From Branchiostoma floridae (lineage: Eukaryota; Chordata; Leptocardii; Amphioxiformes; Branchiostomatidae), in assembly GCF_000003815.2 (NCBI RefSeq), contig NC_049984.1, positions 1,287,439-1,351,438 of the forward strand: 64,000 nucleotides of DNA, given 5' to 3'. Made by a program: the position numbers and the translations under genes. Position 1 is the stretch's first letter; every line of letters starts with the position of its first letter. The notes under the pieces were generated by a model, which was not told the origin of the DNA, searched no databases, and saw nothing but the letters and a program-made list of their open reading frames with translations. Positions 12,339 to 25,600 of the stretch are shown here, piece after piece.

Positions 12339-15300
12339 ATGGCTGTACAACCACGGCACGTCCACCTTCGAGCTGGGCTGGTACGCACTCCTCCGCGCGC
12401 CGCCCGGACACACCTACATCATGACCACCAAGGCCAAACAGGTCTTCAACGTGGAGCAGAGAGATCTGGAGAAAATTTACAGAGGTTCGTCTTGAATGAA
12501 AAGTGTTCAGTTTCAATACATGATTGGGAACCGCATTTCATCTCCAAGCAGATTCTACGGTGGCATGGTCAAAACTATCCACATAGCTGACTGGATATTG
12601 TGTAACGTTGTTCGACANNNNNNNNNNNNNNNNNNNNNNNNNNNNNNNNNNNNNNNNNNNNNNNNNNNNNNNNNNNNNNNNNNNNNNNNNNNNNNNNNNN
12701 NNNNNNNNNNNNNNNNNNNNNNNNNNNNNNNNNNNNNNNNNNNNNNNNNNNNNNNNNNNNNNNNNNNNNNNNNNNNNNNNNNNNNNNNNNNNNNNNNNNN
12801 NNNNNNNNNNNNNNNNNNNNNNNNNNNNNNNNNNNNNNNNNNNNNNNNNNNNNNNNNNNNNNNNNNNNNNNNNNNNNNNNNNNNNNNNNNNNNNNNNNNN
12901 NNNNNNNNNNNNNNNNNNNNNNNNNNNNNNNNNNNNNNNNNNNNNNNNNNNNNNNNNNNNNNNNNNNNNNNNNNNNNNNNNNNNNNNNNNNNNNNNNNNN
13001 NNNNNNNNNNNNNNNNNNNNNNNNNNNNNNNNNNNNNNNNNNNNNNNNNNNNNNNNNNNNNNNNNNNNNNNNNNNNNNNNNNNNNNNNNNNNNNNNNNNN
13101 NNNNNNNNNNNNNNNNNNNNNNNNNNNNNNNNNNNNNNNNNNNNNNNNNNNNNNNNNNNNNNNNNNNNNNNNNNNNNNNNNNNNNNNNNNNNNNNNNNNN
13201 NNNNNNNNNNNNNNNNNNNNNNNNNNNNNNNNNNNNNNNNNNNNNNNNNNNNNNNNNNNNNNNNNNNNNNNNNNNNNNNNNNNNNNNNNNNNNNNNNNNN
13301 NNNNNNNNNNNNNNNNNNNNNNNNNNNNNNNNNNNNNNNNNNNNNNNNNNNNNNNNNNNNNNNNNNNNNNNNNNNNNNNNNNNNNNNNNNNNNNNNNNNN
13401 NNNNNNNNNNNNNNNNNNNNNNNNNNNNNNNNNNNNNNNNNNNNNNNNNNNNNNNNNNNNNNNNNNNNNNNNNNNNNNNNNNNNNNNNNNNNNNNNNNNN
13501 NNNNNNNNNNNNNNNNNNNNNNNNNNNNNNNNNNNNNNNNNNNNNNNNNNNNNNNNNNNNNNNNNNNNNNNNAAGCCAATCTGTAGAACAGAAGTAGAAA
13601 TGTACTAGTAACTGACATGACAGGAGTGAGGGATTGGTGTTGGACAGTTTGTGCCGTTAAGTACACAATGTACAGTTCTATTTTGCCTTAGAAGCACAGA
13701 TTTTGCTGATTTGTTTGTTTGTTGTACTCTGCAGGCCTGGTTGGTTCCCAGGTGGACCTGCGTCCAGCCAACAACAAGGTGTACAAGTGGAGCGACATCT
13801 ACGACTACCTTCTGGACCGTGAGGAGGGGCGGGAGGGCCTGCAGCTGTACGTCCTGAAGCGCTGCGGAGCCGTCAACACGATACAACAGCAGTACAAGCT
13901 GGCGCGCGAGAGGTGCCGCGCCGGAGAGTTCAAGTCCTTCTACGACTCTCTCCCGTCTCACGAGCGCGGAATGTTCACCATGACGGGGCAGAGGGACTAC
14001 TACTTCAGGGTGGGGCCGGCGGGGTCCGGGCCTCACCTTCACCACCGCCTCACCATAGACTTTGTGGACGGGCAGCTTCACCGTGGCATGGAGACGGTCA
14101 AAGGTTACATGCACGCGCTGTTCCGACTGGTGAACTACCTGAAGGACGATATGCGGATCCCGGAGTGGGACGCGGAGCACGAGGCCATGCGGCTGTGCAA
14201 CCTGCACCTGTACCACGCGCTGGTGCCCGCGGCGCAGGACCGCGTGGTGACGGACTCGGAGTTTTACGAGCGCGGCGTGGCGTTCCTGGAGAGGTGGATG
14301 AGACTGTACCACTGGAGGGTCCACGACGACATCCTCAGGTGCCTGGACATCCTGCATAGGAAGGACATGATCAAGGAACACCCCAAGTTCAAGTACGTCA
14401 TCTTAACAAACATCTAGCATACTGGTATAACACATGATCAAGAAACACCCCAAGTTCAAGTATGTATCATACATTCATCTAACATACTAGTATAACACAT
14501 GATCAAGGAACACCCAAGTTCAAGTATGTATCATACATTCATCTAACATACTAGTATAACACATGATCAAGCACCCAAGTTCAAGTAGGTCCAACAACAT
14601 TCATCTAACATACTAGTATAACACATAATCAAGGAACACCCCAAGTTCAAGTATGTATCATACATTCATCTAACATACTAGTCTAACACACGATCAAGGA
14701 ACACCCCAAGTTCAAGTAGGTCATCTTAACATACATCTTACATATAACAGACATGATCAAGGAACACCCCAAGTTCAAGTATGTATCATACATTCATCTA
14801 ACATACTAGTATAACACATGATCAAGGAACACCCCAAGTTCAAGTATGTATCATACATTCATCTAACATACTAGTATAACACATGATCAAGGAACACCCC
14901 AAGTTCAAGTATGTATCATACATTCATCTAACATACTAGTATAACACATAATCAAGGAACACCCCAAGTTCAAGTAGGTCCGACAACATTCATCTAACAT
15001 ACTAGTATAATATATGATCAAGGAACACCCCAAGTTCAAGTACATGTAGGTCCAACAACATTATCTAACATATTACTTTTTATTAGTATAACAGACAGGG
15101 TCAAGGAACACCCCAAGTTCAATTAGGTCAACTTTACATACCTCTAACATATAACAGACATGATCAAAGAGCACACCAAGTTCTACCTACCTACCTAGTA
15201 CTTAGTCCCTTGACCTCCAGGTCGTTGGGGGGACAAGGTAGCCATGAAGATAGAGAGTTGCCTCCAGGTTCGTCTCTCCCTAGCCAGGGTTATCCTCTCC

Positions 15301-16850
15301 TGTAGGCTGAGGGACGTCCAGTTCAAGTACATGTTTGTACCTCCAAGTTGAAGTATGTACATAACCCTTAGTCATATTTATATGTATCAGTTTATATTTT
15401 ACCAGCCTAGGGTGGCTTCTTCAGTGACCAAGCCGTGTCACAGGAATGTCCCTAAACCTGCTGACTGAGGTGCGAACATCCTGAGCTTCAAATCCCCTTC
15501 TGTAGCCAGCAGGTCACTGAAGAATGTCTGAAAGAAAAGTATCCCTATCCAACGATAATCATTCTCTGTCTCACAGAGCCTTTATGAAGGAGGGGAGGGA
15601 ACAGGACTTTAAGAACTGGTGTTTATGATGTTAACACTTGTCTGTCCTACAGAGCCTTTATGAAGGAGGGGAGGGAACAGGACTTTCAGGACCTGGTGTT
15701 TATGATGTTAACACTTGTCTCTCACAGAGCCTTTATGAAGGAGGGGAGGGAACAGGACTTTAAGGACCTGGTGCTTATGATGTAATAACACTTGTCTCTC
15801 ACAGAGCCTTTATGAAGGAGGGGAGGGAACAGGACTTCAAGGACCTGGTGTCGTACTTCCGGAACATGACCAAGTTGTACAAGTGCCTGCAGCCCTACTC
15901 CTGTCTGAAGAAGATCTTCAAGCAGGACTCGGCCGAGAGTTTCAGCTCCTTCATGGAGAGTCCCGGCAGGTTCGCCAGCGAGATCAAGGGTTACTATAGC
16001 GCAGGTAAATAACAACAAAGGGTTACTATGGCGCAGGTAAATTTCAACAAAGGGTTACTATAGCGCAGGTAAATAACAACAAAGGGTTACTATAGCGCAG
16101 GTAAATAACAACAAAGGGTTACTATAGTGCAGGTAAATAACAACAAACTACATTCCACCAAAGATAACTGCTCTGTCGAGTAATTACATCAGCAAGGAAA
16201 CATTGTGAATGTTAGCAGCATCATTTCTAAGAGTCCAACTGTGAACATCTAAACTTGTTACTATAAATAGATCAATAAATACAATAAAGTTTCAATGACC
16301 TCTTTACTGCTGCCTATTGCCACAACTAATATATAGATAATTTTTAGCCAAAGACATACGAAAGTGTGCTTAAGTTAAGGTTTAACAGTATACTTCCATT
16401 GATTATGTAACTTCTTGACTTATTTTGCCAGGAGTGTTGTTTGGCCCAGTCCCGTGGTTCAGTAACAGTTATGACATGTTTTGCCAGGAGTGTTGTTTGG
16501 CCCAGTCCCGTGGTTCAGTAACAGTTATGACATGTTTTGCCAGGAGTGTTGTTTGGCCCGGTCCCGTGGTTCAGTAACAGTTATGACATGTTTTACCAGG
16601 AGTGTCGTTTGGCCCGGTCCCGTGGTTCAGCGAGCCGAAGCAGGACTCGGACTTTGCGCCGGTTCGGCGTACGATGGACGAGTTCCTTCAAACGGGTCGG
16701 GCGGCCACGCTGACGAAGCTTCTGACGCTGCTGTGTGACAAGTCGGACCGGATCCTGGACCGGCAGAAGGCGGACACGGACCAGCTCAGGAGGAGCGCCC
16801 GCCAGGTGGTGAGCGACGAGTGCAGGGACAGGCCAAAGAAACACTATTGA
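12339..16850 (+). CDS. Probable F-box protein, 3' coding exons (four exons to the stop)
   Basis: Exons at 12339-12484, 13735-14392, 15805-16004 and 16600-16850 join in perfect phase (1+2, 2+1, 1+2 bases) and end at TGA 16848-16850. They give about 418 residues. The first exon starts WLYNHGTSTFELGWYALL. The large exon encodes an alpha-helical, charged region (SDIYDYLLDREEGREGLQLY, then FLERWMRLYHWRVHDD). The last exon ends in a basic tail. I recognise no named domain after the F-box, so the substrate-binding part is unassigned. GC content at third positions is high and unlike the introns, supporting real coding sequence. The gap 12618-13572 lies inside the first intron here, so a symmetric extra exon cannot be excluded. 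All boundaries from 14.3 kb on are flanked by tandem copies of themselves, listed separately. Confidence 0.8.
12618..13572. other. Assembly gap
   Basis: N-run of about 955 bases within the F-box gene intron. Confidence 0.99.
14369..15190 (+). repeat. Minisatellite built from an exon end plus donor site (about 13 units)
   Basis: The last about 25 bases of the exon ending at 14392 and the following intron bases are repeated with a 63-67 bp period. Unit starts lie near 14369 (the genuine one), 14433, 14502, 14565, 14629, 14693, 14755, 14818, 14884, 14949, 15016, 15099 and 15163. Most units keep the accccaagttcaa|gta donor, so many decoy 5' splice sites follow the true one. Confidence 0.9.
15570..15845 (+). 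repeat. Tandem copies of an acceptor plus exon start (four units)
   Basis: Four units of roughly 75 bp each carry a pyrimidine tract, CAG and the exon start (gcctttatgaaggaggg and on to the aacaggact region). Only the last, with the acceptor at 15803-15804, opens into the long reading frame. The earlier ones stop after a ctggtg segment that could act as a weak donor, so decoy micro-exons are possible. Confidence 0.9.
15986..16145 (+). repeat. Tandem copies of an exon end plus donor (five units)
   Basis: About 32-bp units, gggttactatagcgcag|gtaaat followed by aacaacaaa. The first contains the genuine donor at 16005; four further copies follow in the intron with nearly unchanged donor sequence. 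Confidence 0.9.
16425..16640 (+). repeat. Tandem copies of the last acceptor plus exon start (four units)
   Basis: Period 56 bp; acceptor AGs fall at 16430-31, 16486-87, 16542-43 and 16598-99. Each is followed by ggagtg(t)tgtttggcccg-type exon sequence. The last is used for the terminal exon because only it opens the long frame. The first three read SN or NS where the true exon reads SEPKQD. Confidence 0.9.
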
Positions 16851-19550
16851 ACTCTTACTGACCGCTTTATAATTATCATCTGTGTTGTAGACAACCAAGC
16901 TCTTATTCTTAATCTATAAACATTGGTCATTCCTTCTGTCTTTCTTCCTGAGGGCTGTTATGACTGCTTGTCCTAGGGAGGTTAGCAGAAGAGTTGCCTT
17001 TGCCTTGGTAGGTAGGAACAGGAACTTGTTTCAGGTACAAGAAAACTGAAATGTCATATGATCTGTGTATGATCTACCAACCTGATGAAACTGTCCATGG
17101 TTGTTTGTAGTATGGTTTGACTGTAGATCTACACTTAATGTAAATGTACTTTTCTAAACATTCTGCTATGCGACTCAGGCCATCTGGTGGGTACAGGTAT
17201 TTTGGCCGTTCTCCAAAAGTTGCACAACTGAAAATTTCAGGCAGCCCTTTCCTCTCAAGTTGTGGTCAAACCATACTACAAACGTTACCACATCGTATGT
17301 ATAGACTATTTATTTGCTGTTGATTTTCTACAACTGAGAATCAGGACCATATTTTTCCAACGTTTCAGTCATAGTCTGCTATTCTCCTTCGGTTGGTGAC
17401 TCGTGAAAATGTCACTGGTCTAATTTATTATGACATAGTTTCTATGGTAGGACCACAGAAGCTATGGCTTACAGTCTATCTCTAGGAAGTGGCAGACCAT
17501 GGCCTGTTATATAGGAGAGTATGCTCCTGATATTTGTCCTGTAGCAGTTATATGTTACTACTGAAGACTGGTATTGATACAGCCAGCCACTAACTGCATC
17601 ATGTTTCCATAAGTCTGTTGTTGTGTTCAACAACGTATCAAACTGTGTGGCAAAGGCCAATCTCATCGTATCTTTGTAGGAGTCTATCGAAAAACTACCC
17701 TTTTTTCACTTCAGATTTTTTGACTGGAAAGGCAATTTACATTATTGCAATAAAACCAAGCAAGAGAGGCCACATTTTGTAGCAGACCAAGCACGACGTG
17801 TCACTGGATAACACGATCCTTTGTACAAAACCAGGTAGTCTATTCAAGACCAGCATTTCGGTGACCATCTATCACCTTCCTCTGTTAACAACGACACCTT
17901 CTTGAAAATCCTAACAGGACTGGTCAGAATCGCTCTGAGGAATACAAAGCAGCAGATGGAGTGCTGCACATTGCATAGGATAGCTAGCCGACCACTATGT
18001 GCAACCATGTCATGATCGTGACTTCTTACTTCTCGTATAAATTGTGCAACCAACCAAACGTGCTGTCAAAGTTGCCTTCATGAAAGTTGTAATAAGATAT
18101 TGTTAAGTTGTACAAGAGTTCTGAGGCAGGCAAGACTGCACATTCAATCATAATCTTATTTGCTTAGTAACACAAAATAAGCCCATATTTGACATGATAT
18201 CTCAGGACTATATGTACAGTAGCAGTAAGTTTTCAGTTTTGTTAAAAAAAAATGTCATGATTTCGAATCATGAGAAAGAAAACCGAAAAAGGAAAGAGCA
18301 AAAGTGTAGAATCTGGAAAAGCTGTTTCCGATGAGAGGGGCTCATCTCAGGACTTCTGTAACGTTTCCTCACCAAAAATAGTTTGTTTATGTGCAGAAAA
18401 CTGACAAGGTGCAGTTATAGTGTAAGTGTTGAGTTATGTGAAAGCAGTCTTACATTAACCACCCCCCCATGGTGCTAACCACAGTTGATTTCTCACAGCT
18501 TGTTGGAAAACTTGTTGTATTTTTTTGTTGCTATCTTACGTTATATTTGTTGTTTTGACAGATTACCATAGAGGTATATTATATATTATGAATATTATAT
18601 ATCCGGTTCTGAGACAATAACTTGTTGAAGCAGATATGGAGCTGAGGCCGGGCACAACCAATTCTTTCACTGGTTCTCGGAATGTAGATAACAAAATTGA
18701 AACGCGAGACAAGTCCAATGACAGAATTATCACTGGAATTTCTACTAACGTACACTGCCACTTGCCACTATGATATAACGTTGTGCTAGACGTAGAGCCA
18801 CATTGGTCCATTCCTTTATTGAGAACCAGACATTAGAATTGGTGAAGCCTGCTAACAATAGGAGCTTTGTTAGATATAAGTCAGTATTACAACAGAAACC
18901 TTCTCTGTGCTTTCCAAGCGAAGTGTATTTCTGCAATAAGTTGTCGCATATCAGAGAAATATTGGTGATAATGTATGCAATGTGCCCAACAGAAAGCTGT
19001 TGATATGTTTGATTTTGTTCTAAGATTAACCATGTTATTGTCGTTCATGATTTTCATGTTAAACTTTCCTTATGTTGAGTGTCGGACATTTGAATGAGAA
19101 AGGTTCGTTATCGCTTTCTTGTTAACCATATATAACTATAAGAGCATTGCACGGTAACAATCACACGTCGTCCGATTATGCAGCCGTGTCAGTGGACTGG
19201 TTCAGATTCATACAGTCTGGTCTGACTCTGACTACCCATGTCAACATTTTGTAATTAAAACATCATTGCAATAATGCAAAGTCAGTTCTCAGGCCTGTTC
19301 TTGTTGAACATCATAAGTCTATGTGCACATGGACACAATGCGTAGCAATATTGTAGATGTATCGCTACAATGTTGCAATCTGCTGTTACCGCAGGTCAAA
19401 GTTGCAGGTTGTACTACATGGTGGCATAAATTTAGTATCGTGACGTAAGGCTGGCCAAGGGGTTTAGCAGAGCGTCATTCCAGCCACTGGCAAGTGACAC
19501 TTCTCTGCCGTCATAACAATACCTGGATATTGACAATATTCGGCACAGGA
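16851..19550. other. Intergenic / 3' untranslated region
   Basis: I see no gene here. An AATAAA at 17749-17754 could serve the F-box gene but is far from its stop. A foldback pair (tttgtagtatggtttgac and its complement) lies at 17101-17285. Confidence 0.5.
17101..17285. repeat. Inverted repeat, MITE-like
   Basis: Arms of about 20 bp at 17102-17121 and 17264-17284 are near-perfect inverted copies around a roughly 140-bp non-coding core. Confidence 0.5.
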
Positions 19551-19555
19551 CGGCC

Positions 19556-20005
19556 GTCACAAAACTACGAATCAGTTGCCATAAATTTCACATTGAAACC
19601 GGAAGACATAACCGCACTCCTCTAGAACAACGAATATGTAGATACTGCAATCTAGATAAGTTAGAAGACGAACATCATTTTGTAGTAGAATGTAGTTTGT
19701 ACAAGAAAGAGAGGGCTGAACTCTACAGACTAATAGAACCCATGTTCCCCCACTTCATACATCTAAGTAACTTAGACAAATTTATATTCCTTATGAATCT
19801 AGACAAACCTTTACTTATAAAGCATATCTGTTCTTACATTTTCAATATCACAAAGAAACGAGAAGAAGCCGATGTACGCAGTAGAATACGATTCTTGAGT
19901 AGTGTAGATTCATTGTATCATGTTGTATCGTTTGTTGTGACCTGTACTGAACCCAGTGGGTATGTATGTACAATAAAGGTCTTCATTCATTCATTCATAA
20001 CTCCT
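19556..20005 (+). mobile_element. 5'-truncated LINE, ORF2 C-terminus and 3' end
   Basis: An open frame reads HRIETGRHN-type residues (here HIETGRHN), then a Cys/His cluster, RICRYC then EDEHHF then C. This is the zinc-knuckle-like end common to many LINE reverse transcriptases. It continues to about 19.9 kb and is followed by an AATAAA-like signal and an (ATTC)n tail, the usual LINE 3' terminus. No reverse-transcriptase core is present, so it is a dead 3' fragment. Confidence 0.75.
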
Positions 20006-20228
20006 TGGACAGCTTTATGATGCTATTTTATGCCACCGAAGAATTTTCTTGGAGATAGCCACATGCTGTTTCTGGAATTAGGTTATTGCAAGGAGTAAAA
20101 GGGATCTTGATTCTTGTACATGAAATGTTGCTCCATATACAACAGGATTCACTCCAGGAATTGCAAGAAAATTTATTGTGCCACATTCGGGGCCATTCGG
20201 GTGGGAATTCCAAACGGACCTTATATCA

Positions 20229-20574
20229 CCTTCACATGAGAAGGATTGAGCCAAAAGCAGTCAGAATGAAAATTCTTTTCTATTCCTAGGAATTCGTAGT
20301 GTATTCTAGAAATTCTCACTGCATTCCAGATATTCTTTTGTCCACATTCGGGCAGGATTCGAAGTGGCTTGCTGTTTCCGTTCTCCATCGAATGAGATAA
20401 GAACGTTTCGAATAATGTTGGAATTTTGTCAAAAACTTTCGAGCCAGCCAAATGAACGGGCACAAATATCTGGAATAACGTGAGAATTTTAAGAATACAC
20501 TACGAATTACCAGGAATAGAAAAGAATTTTCATTCTGGCGGTATTCCGGCTCATTCTTGCTCTCGTGTGAAGGG
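20229..20574. mobile_element. Large foldback element with about 130-bp arms
   Basis: The left arm (caccttcacatgagaaggat and onward through gaatgaaaattcttttc to ccagatatt) is matched by the complement on the right, ending in tctcgtgtgaaggggg. The arms are similar but not identical. No coding capacity. Confidence 0.7.
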
Positions 20575-21537
20575 GGTTGTATCAGTTATTGGGACTAGTA
20601 GCATGCAGACGGTTTATGGGGTGACAATATGCAGTTCCGTGGTGGACAGACCTGTGCCTGAGATGGTTTCCAAACATTGTGGTGCATAAATTTGATATTC
20701 CCTCGATCATCCCTGACGAGCTGGCTTAGGCCAGTTTAATTTGTGGATTACGCACGCGCTCATTAGTGTCGTCTGATTTCGGAAAAAAAAAAAAAATTTT
20801 TTTTGCAGATGGTGAACACGACGAGGAAGTACCAAATGAGAAAATATATATTGTGGTACACTTAGAAGTGACAGAAGTGTCCACACTAGTGTCACTTTGT
20901 GCACCTCTTTAATACAGAAATAGAAGACTTTTTGGCATGTTTTGTCGGCTCTGGTCTTGTTACACCATTTATGATATCTATTTTGAAAATCTAGATAGCC
21001 TTTTTGTGTATCTTGTTGTTTTTTTCTTCCTAATGAAATTTTGAGGACACAGTGGATGTCATCCATAAGATTTACTTTCTTGCTCTTCGGAATAGCTTTA
21101 GACAAATTAGATGTGGGTATTGATCAGAGGCGTCTGCAGGCTGATCCGCATGTGTAAGGGGGTCTGCATGCTCTACGTACTAGTATCAAAGGCGTAGGCA
21201 GCCTGTTTTTATTTCCCGTAATTCGTAGGGAAAACCATTTTGTCTACGTAATTCGTAGCGAGGCGACCAAATTTAGCGTAATTGCCTTCCTTAATTTAGC
21301 GTAATACGTACTAGGGAGTTCTTCCGAATTCAGCGTAAATCGTTGTCGGGACCCCCCATGCAGACCCTCGTGTAACCACATGTGCAGGGGGGGGGGGGCA
21401 TTTAGACCTGCGCTTTCTCCACTTATCCTCACATAGGCACAGATCAGCCAATCACGTCGCAGCTCACACCTGTCCGATTTCAGCGGATCAAAGCACACAA
21501 GGCTCTGCAGCTGATCAGACGGTGCCGTGACCTCGCC

Positions 21538-22614
21538 ATGGCCACCACGCCGGCAGACCGGCTGGACGGCCTCACACCGGCGGGCCGGGGCGCGACCACC
21601 GCCTATCGTCATCGGCGTGTATCTCATACTCATAGGTAAGCTGAGACACGGGGGTACGACTCCCGCTCTATCAGATGGATAACGACTAGTCGTTTTTCTT
21701 CTATTTGAGCCGTTGATGCAACAGTTGAAATAGAAAGAATCTAGTATGGCCTACGGTTTTTAAGGTTATTCATCCAGGTTAACAACATTTGATGAGGACA
21801 ATTCTATCTTTACAACTGGATACGACACGAAGGTTACTTCAGGACGTTTTGAGTGGCATCCATCAAAGTCTCTTCACTCTAGTGACGATGAAGAAGAGTG
21901 ATGGATGTCGCAAACGTTCGAAAGTAATCTCTGAATCGTATCCAGATGTAGAGATTGAACTTTTCTTAAAGACTCACCCCCAGTGCATGCAATAATCAAC
22001 CACAATGTTGTTGTTTTTTTCGTTCAGCAGTTCAATAGCTATATATTGTACGAATTTCAAAGCTCTTTGGAAAAGCAATTAACTTGCAAATTACCAGTAG
22101 CTGATTCCTGAAAATATCTAGTACAATTGTAAGGTTTTGTATTCTTACCTTAGATGCCTTTTTTACCCAAGCTCCTGCTATCAAACTATGCTTGACTGTG
22201 TTTGTGTTTATTTTTTAACGTGTGTTTGTCTCTAGGATAACTCGTAGAGGTTGTCTGCATCACTGTTCTCTGGCTGACGCCCACTTCAACCGGAACTCCA
22301 CCGGGACTTTTTGTTTGAACCTTTGTTTATCAATGAGAAGCTGAAATCGGCCTGCAGGTCACTTTTCATTCAGGTTATGAGGAAAGAGGGACGGGTCAGA
22401 CAAAGTATAAAGTACACTTTACATAGTTTAAAGACCTAAGTTTGTACACACAATTTTACATACGTGGTACAAAATACATAATAGTGAAAGCTGCTACATG
22501 ATTCGAGTCCGTTCATTTTGGTCTTTTCCGTTACTTAAGAGTATCTTAAAGGAAGCCAGATTTGGGCCTGTGCGTATGTCCGGTGGTAGACTGTTGCAGA
22601 CAAATTTGTGGCTC

Positions 22615-22645
<31 letters not shown>

Positions 22646-25600
22646 CAATCCCCCGACGGACAGGGGTGCAACTTAGTCTCTACCAGACCCCATAGGTCGC
22701 TGGGAAAACCATAGAAAAAATAGAGGTAAGCTAGCCAAAGAAGTACAGCCGGCTAGGGAACAGCTTGTGGATCGGATAATGTTTTTACTGGCCGGCCGAC
22801 TCCTCTCGCGTACTCTTGACTCTATATTTGTCCAATTTCTACTATCAGTCCACCGAGCCTGGTAGAGGCTAGGTGCAACTGCGATCGAGGCACCAGCAGG
22901 CGCAGGCATGCGAAACAGGGCCATCACAACGATGGCCTCACGTTTGCATATTCTACCAATACCATGTTTGCGGCGCGTTGGTATCTGTATTCAAGCTACA
23001 ATGTATAGATTTACACGGTGTATGCACACCTGGCAATTATTTACTTTATGATATTTCAAAGACCTTTTCTGTAACAAGACCATAATATATAATCTTTTTC
23101 TTCTTCTGTTTAAATCTACACGTAAACCTTTTCAAGACGAAGTCTTTTAACATTTAAAGTCACTTCATTTCTATTCATTGTTTTAATTCCCCAAATCTGA
23201 ACATTTACGCCGTCGGCGAGAAATTCAATGACTACTAGTACATGTAGTACTTCAAGTGTAGTCCAGAAGTCTTGGGGAAATGTGAATACAATAAGTACTT
23301 AAATCAATATCGGAAAACCTCTGAGTTGATTGCCCAAATTAGAATAGATGTGGCGAAGATGAAGACAGGGTTATGTGTGAACCGCGGATTTTACGGCTCA
23401 GGTGCTTCTGGTCGGATTAAAACGCGGCATGTGCATGTGATAATCTCCCATCAGATTTATTTGTGGCATAAGCCGTCCAAAAGTGTTCATCAGCTACTGT
23501 TGGACACTGCTTGACCGACATTTGATACCGCCTTATGCCGCAGGTAAATCTAATGGGAGATTCGGCGTGTGCGCCGTGAGTGAGCATGCAATTATGAACC
23601 CTCTTACCATTGTTATGTATAAGCAACCACGTAGATATTAGTTTTGATTTCCTGTACATGTATTACACCCGAACTTGCCATACATTGTACCCGTACAATT
23701 GTTGCGCAATAAAGATTGATTTGATTTGATTTTGATTATCTCCCGTCAGATTTACCGGTGGCATAAGACGGTATCAAAATGCCGCCCTAAAAGTTTTCAT
23801 CAGCCACTGTTGGGCACTGTTGGGCACTGTATGGCTGGTCTTATGCCATCGGTAAATCTGATTTAATCTCCAAGCTGATCCTACGGTAGAATAAGACAGT
23901 ATCAAAAGCTGGCAGAGGAGTAAAGCCAGCCTAGGAGTGTGTTTCGCTACAAGGCAAATGGACACATTTTGGCTGACTACACTACTTGGCCAGTTTGGTA
24001 CACACCCATGCCATTGTAGGATCCTCTTGGAGATTAAATCTGACGGGAGATTCGGCGTGTGCGCCGTGAGTGCGCATTGCTTGTCTCCAGTGCAATCTCC
24101 CAGAGAACACGCTCACACCGTGCGCTGAATTCCCGGGCCTGGCGTCCGATCTTCTGCGGGGTACAGGTCATACGGCCGGGGGATTAACAGCGAAGTCAGA
24201 AATCTCTCATTTGCATAAACTGTCCTTGATATTCAACTGGTCCTTTGTGGTAGTTATTTACACAGGGAAGTGAAAATGGAAAATAGAAATAGAGGAAAAA
24301 GTGAATAACAACTTTGATGATCCGTGTCGATAGATAACTCATGATAACGTTAATGAGATTCCTACCGGCAGAGACCGACATGAAAGTGTTGCTCCAAGAA
24401 CAGGCGGGACCCGCGGCTGTATCCAGCTGAAGAGTTGATAACTCAAAGGATGCGTCGTTTTGGAACTTCTGGCAAAGCCTAATGAGAATCCACAGGGAAG
24501 CTTTTAAATCAATGGATGGCGGAAGATATCACAGATGATGAACAAACAAGGTAGGAAATAGAACAGTGGCTAGTGGGAAACCTCCTGCAACCGTTACAGA
24601 TAGCGTGTTGTGTCCATATGCACCCAGGGGTCTGGATCAACAGGTTTAAGGGTTCGAATTCAAGCCAACTGTCAATTTTTTTTTTAGTTTTAGAAACTGG
24701 TTAACCTGCAACTGGTATCAGTGCATCTCTGTATGAACTGGTGCACCTTGCAAGTCACTCCACAGTCTGTGGAGAAAAGCCAAACGGTCCGTAGTGATTA
24801 TCGGTACTTTAACCCGCTGTCAGCACACTACTACTGACCTTCATCAGCCAGAGTGCTTTTCTTTGAGTTCTTTTTAACTTCTTGCTAATCACAGAAGGCC
24901 ATTATTTAAAGCCGCAGGGTTGCAAACTAAGGCAGATGTCTGGACTGAAGGTGGGGATTAAATCAAAAGTATTTCGGCTAAAGGCCCGGGGCACTTGTGC
25001 GATCACAAAATGGCCTGCTGTGATTGGTAATGAGGAGTAGCCGATGATTCTGATCATTACTTTTCTCTCAGCTTTACATCCCGCAATTGTCGCCGGGTCC
25101 TTTTGTTGTACGACTTTTGATTCATTTTCCTTCGAGGCCAGACCACCCTACCAAATTCATTTTTTTTGTTTCTCTATTCTTTCTTCTGTTACGTTAAAAC
25201 ATGTGGGCAAATTTTCTTATATTGAGAATTTCAAGAATGGTTAAGAAAATAAATAGAAAGATTCCTTCCTTGAAATGTCTCATTCTCACCACAAGGACCA
25301 CTTTCTTAAGTTCTTTTTCTTAAAAAACGGAAGGTCTGTATCCGTGTATGTAAATGTTGTAGTATGTATTACTCATGACAACGCATCCAAGTAGCCCCCC
25401 CCCCCCATCCCAGTGTTTCTAGAGGTTTGTTACATCGCAGCGCGTGGATGTCGCGACATGTCCTTGGTACTGAAGTGTGACGATTTAGCGGAGGTACCTT
25501 TCTAGTTCTGATACGTGGCGTTTGCCAAAACACAACGCATACAAAAATGGTAGACATACAAACGAAGAAAAAACGTGGTGTATATCCTATCTGGTCAATC

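Noticed and set aside
8530-13666. Long frames spanning N runs
   Set aside because: They are made of unknown bases in gaps and carry no information.
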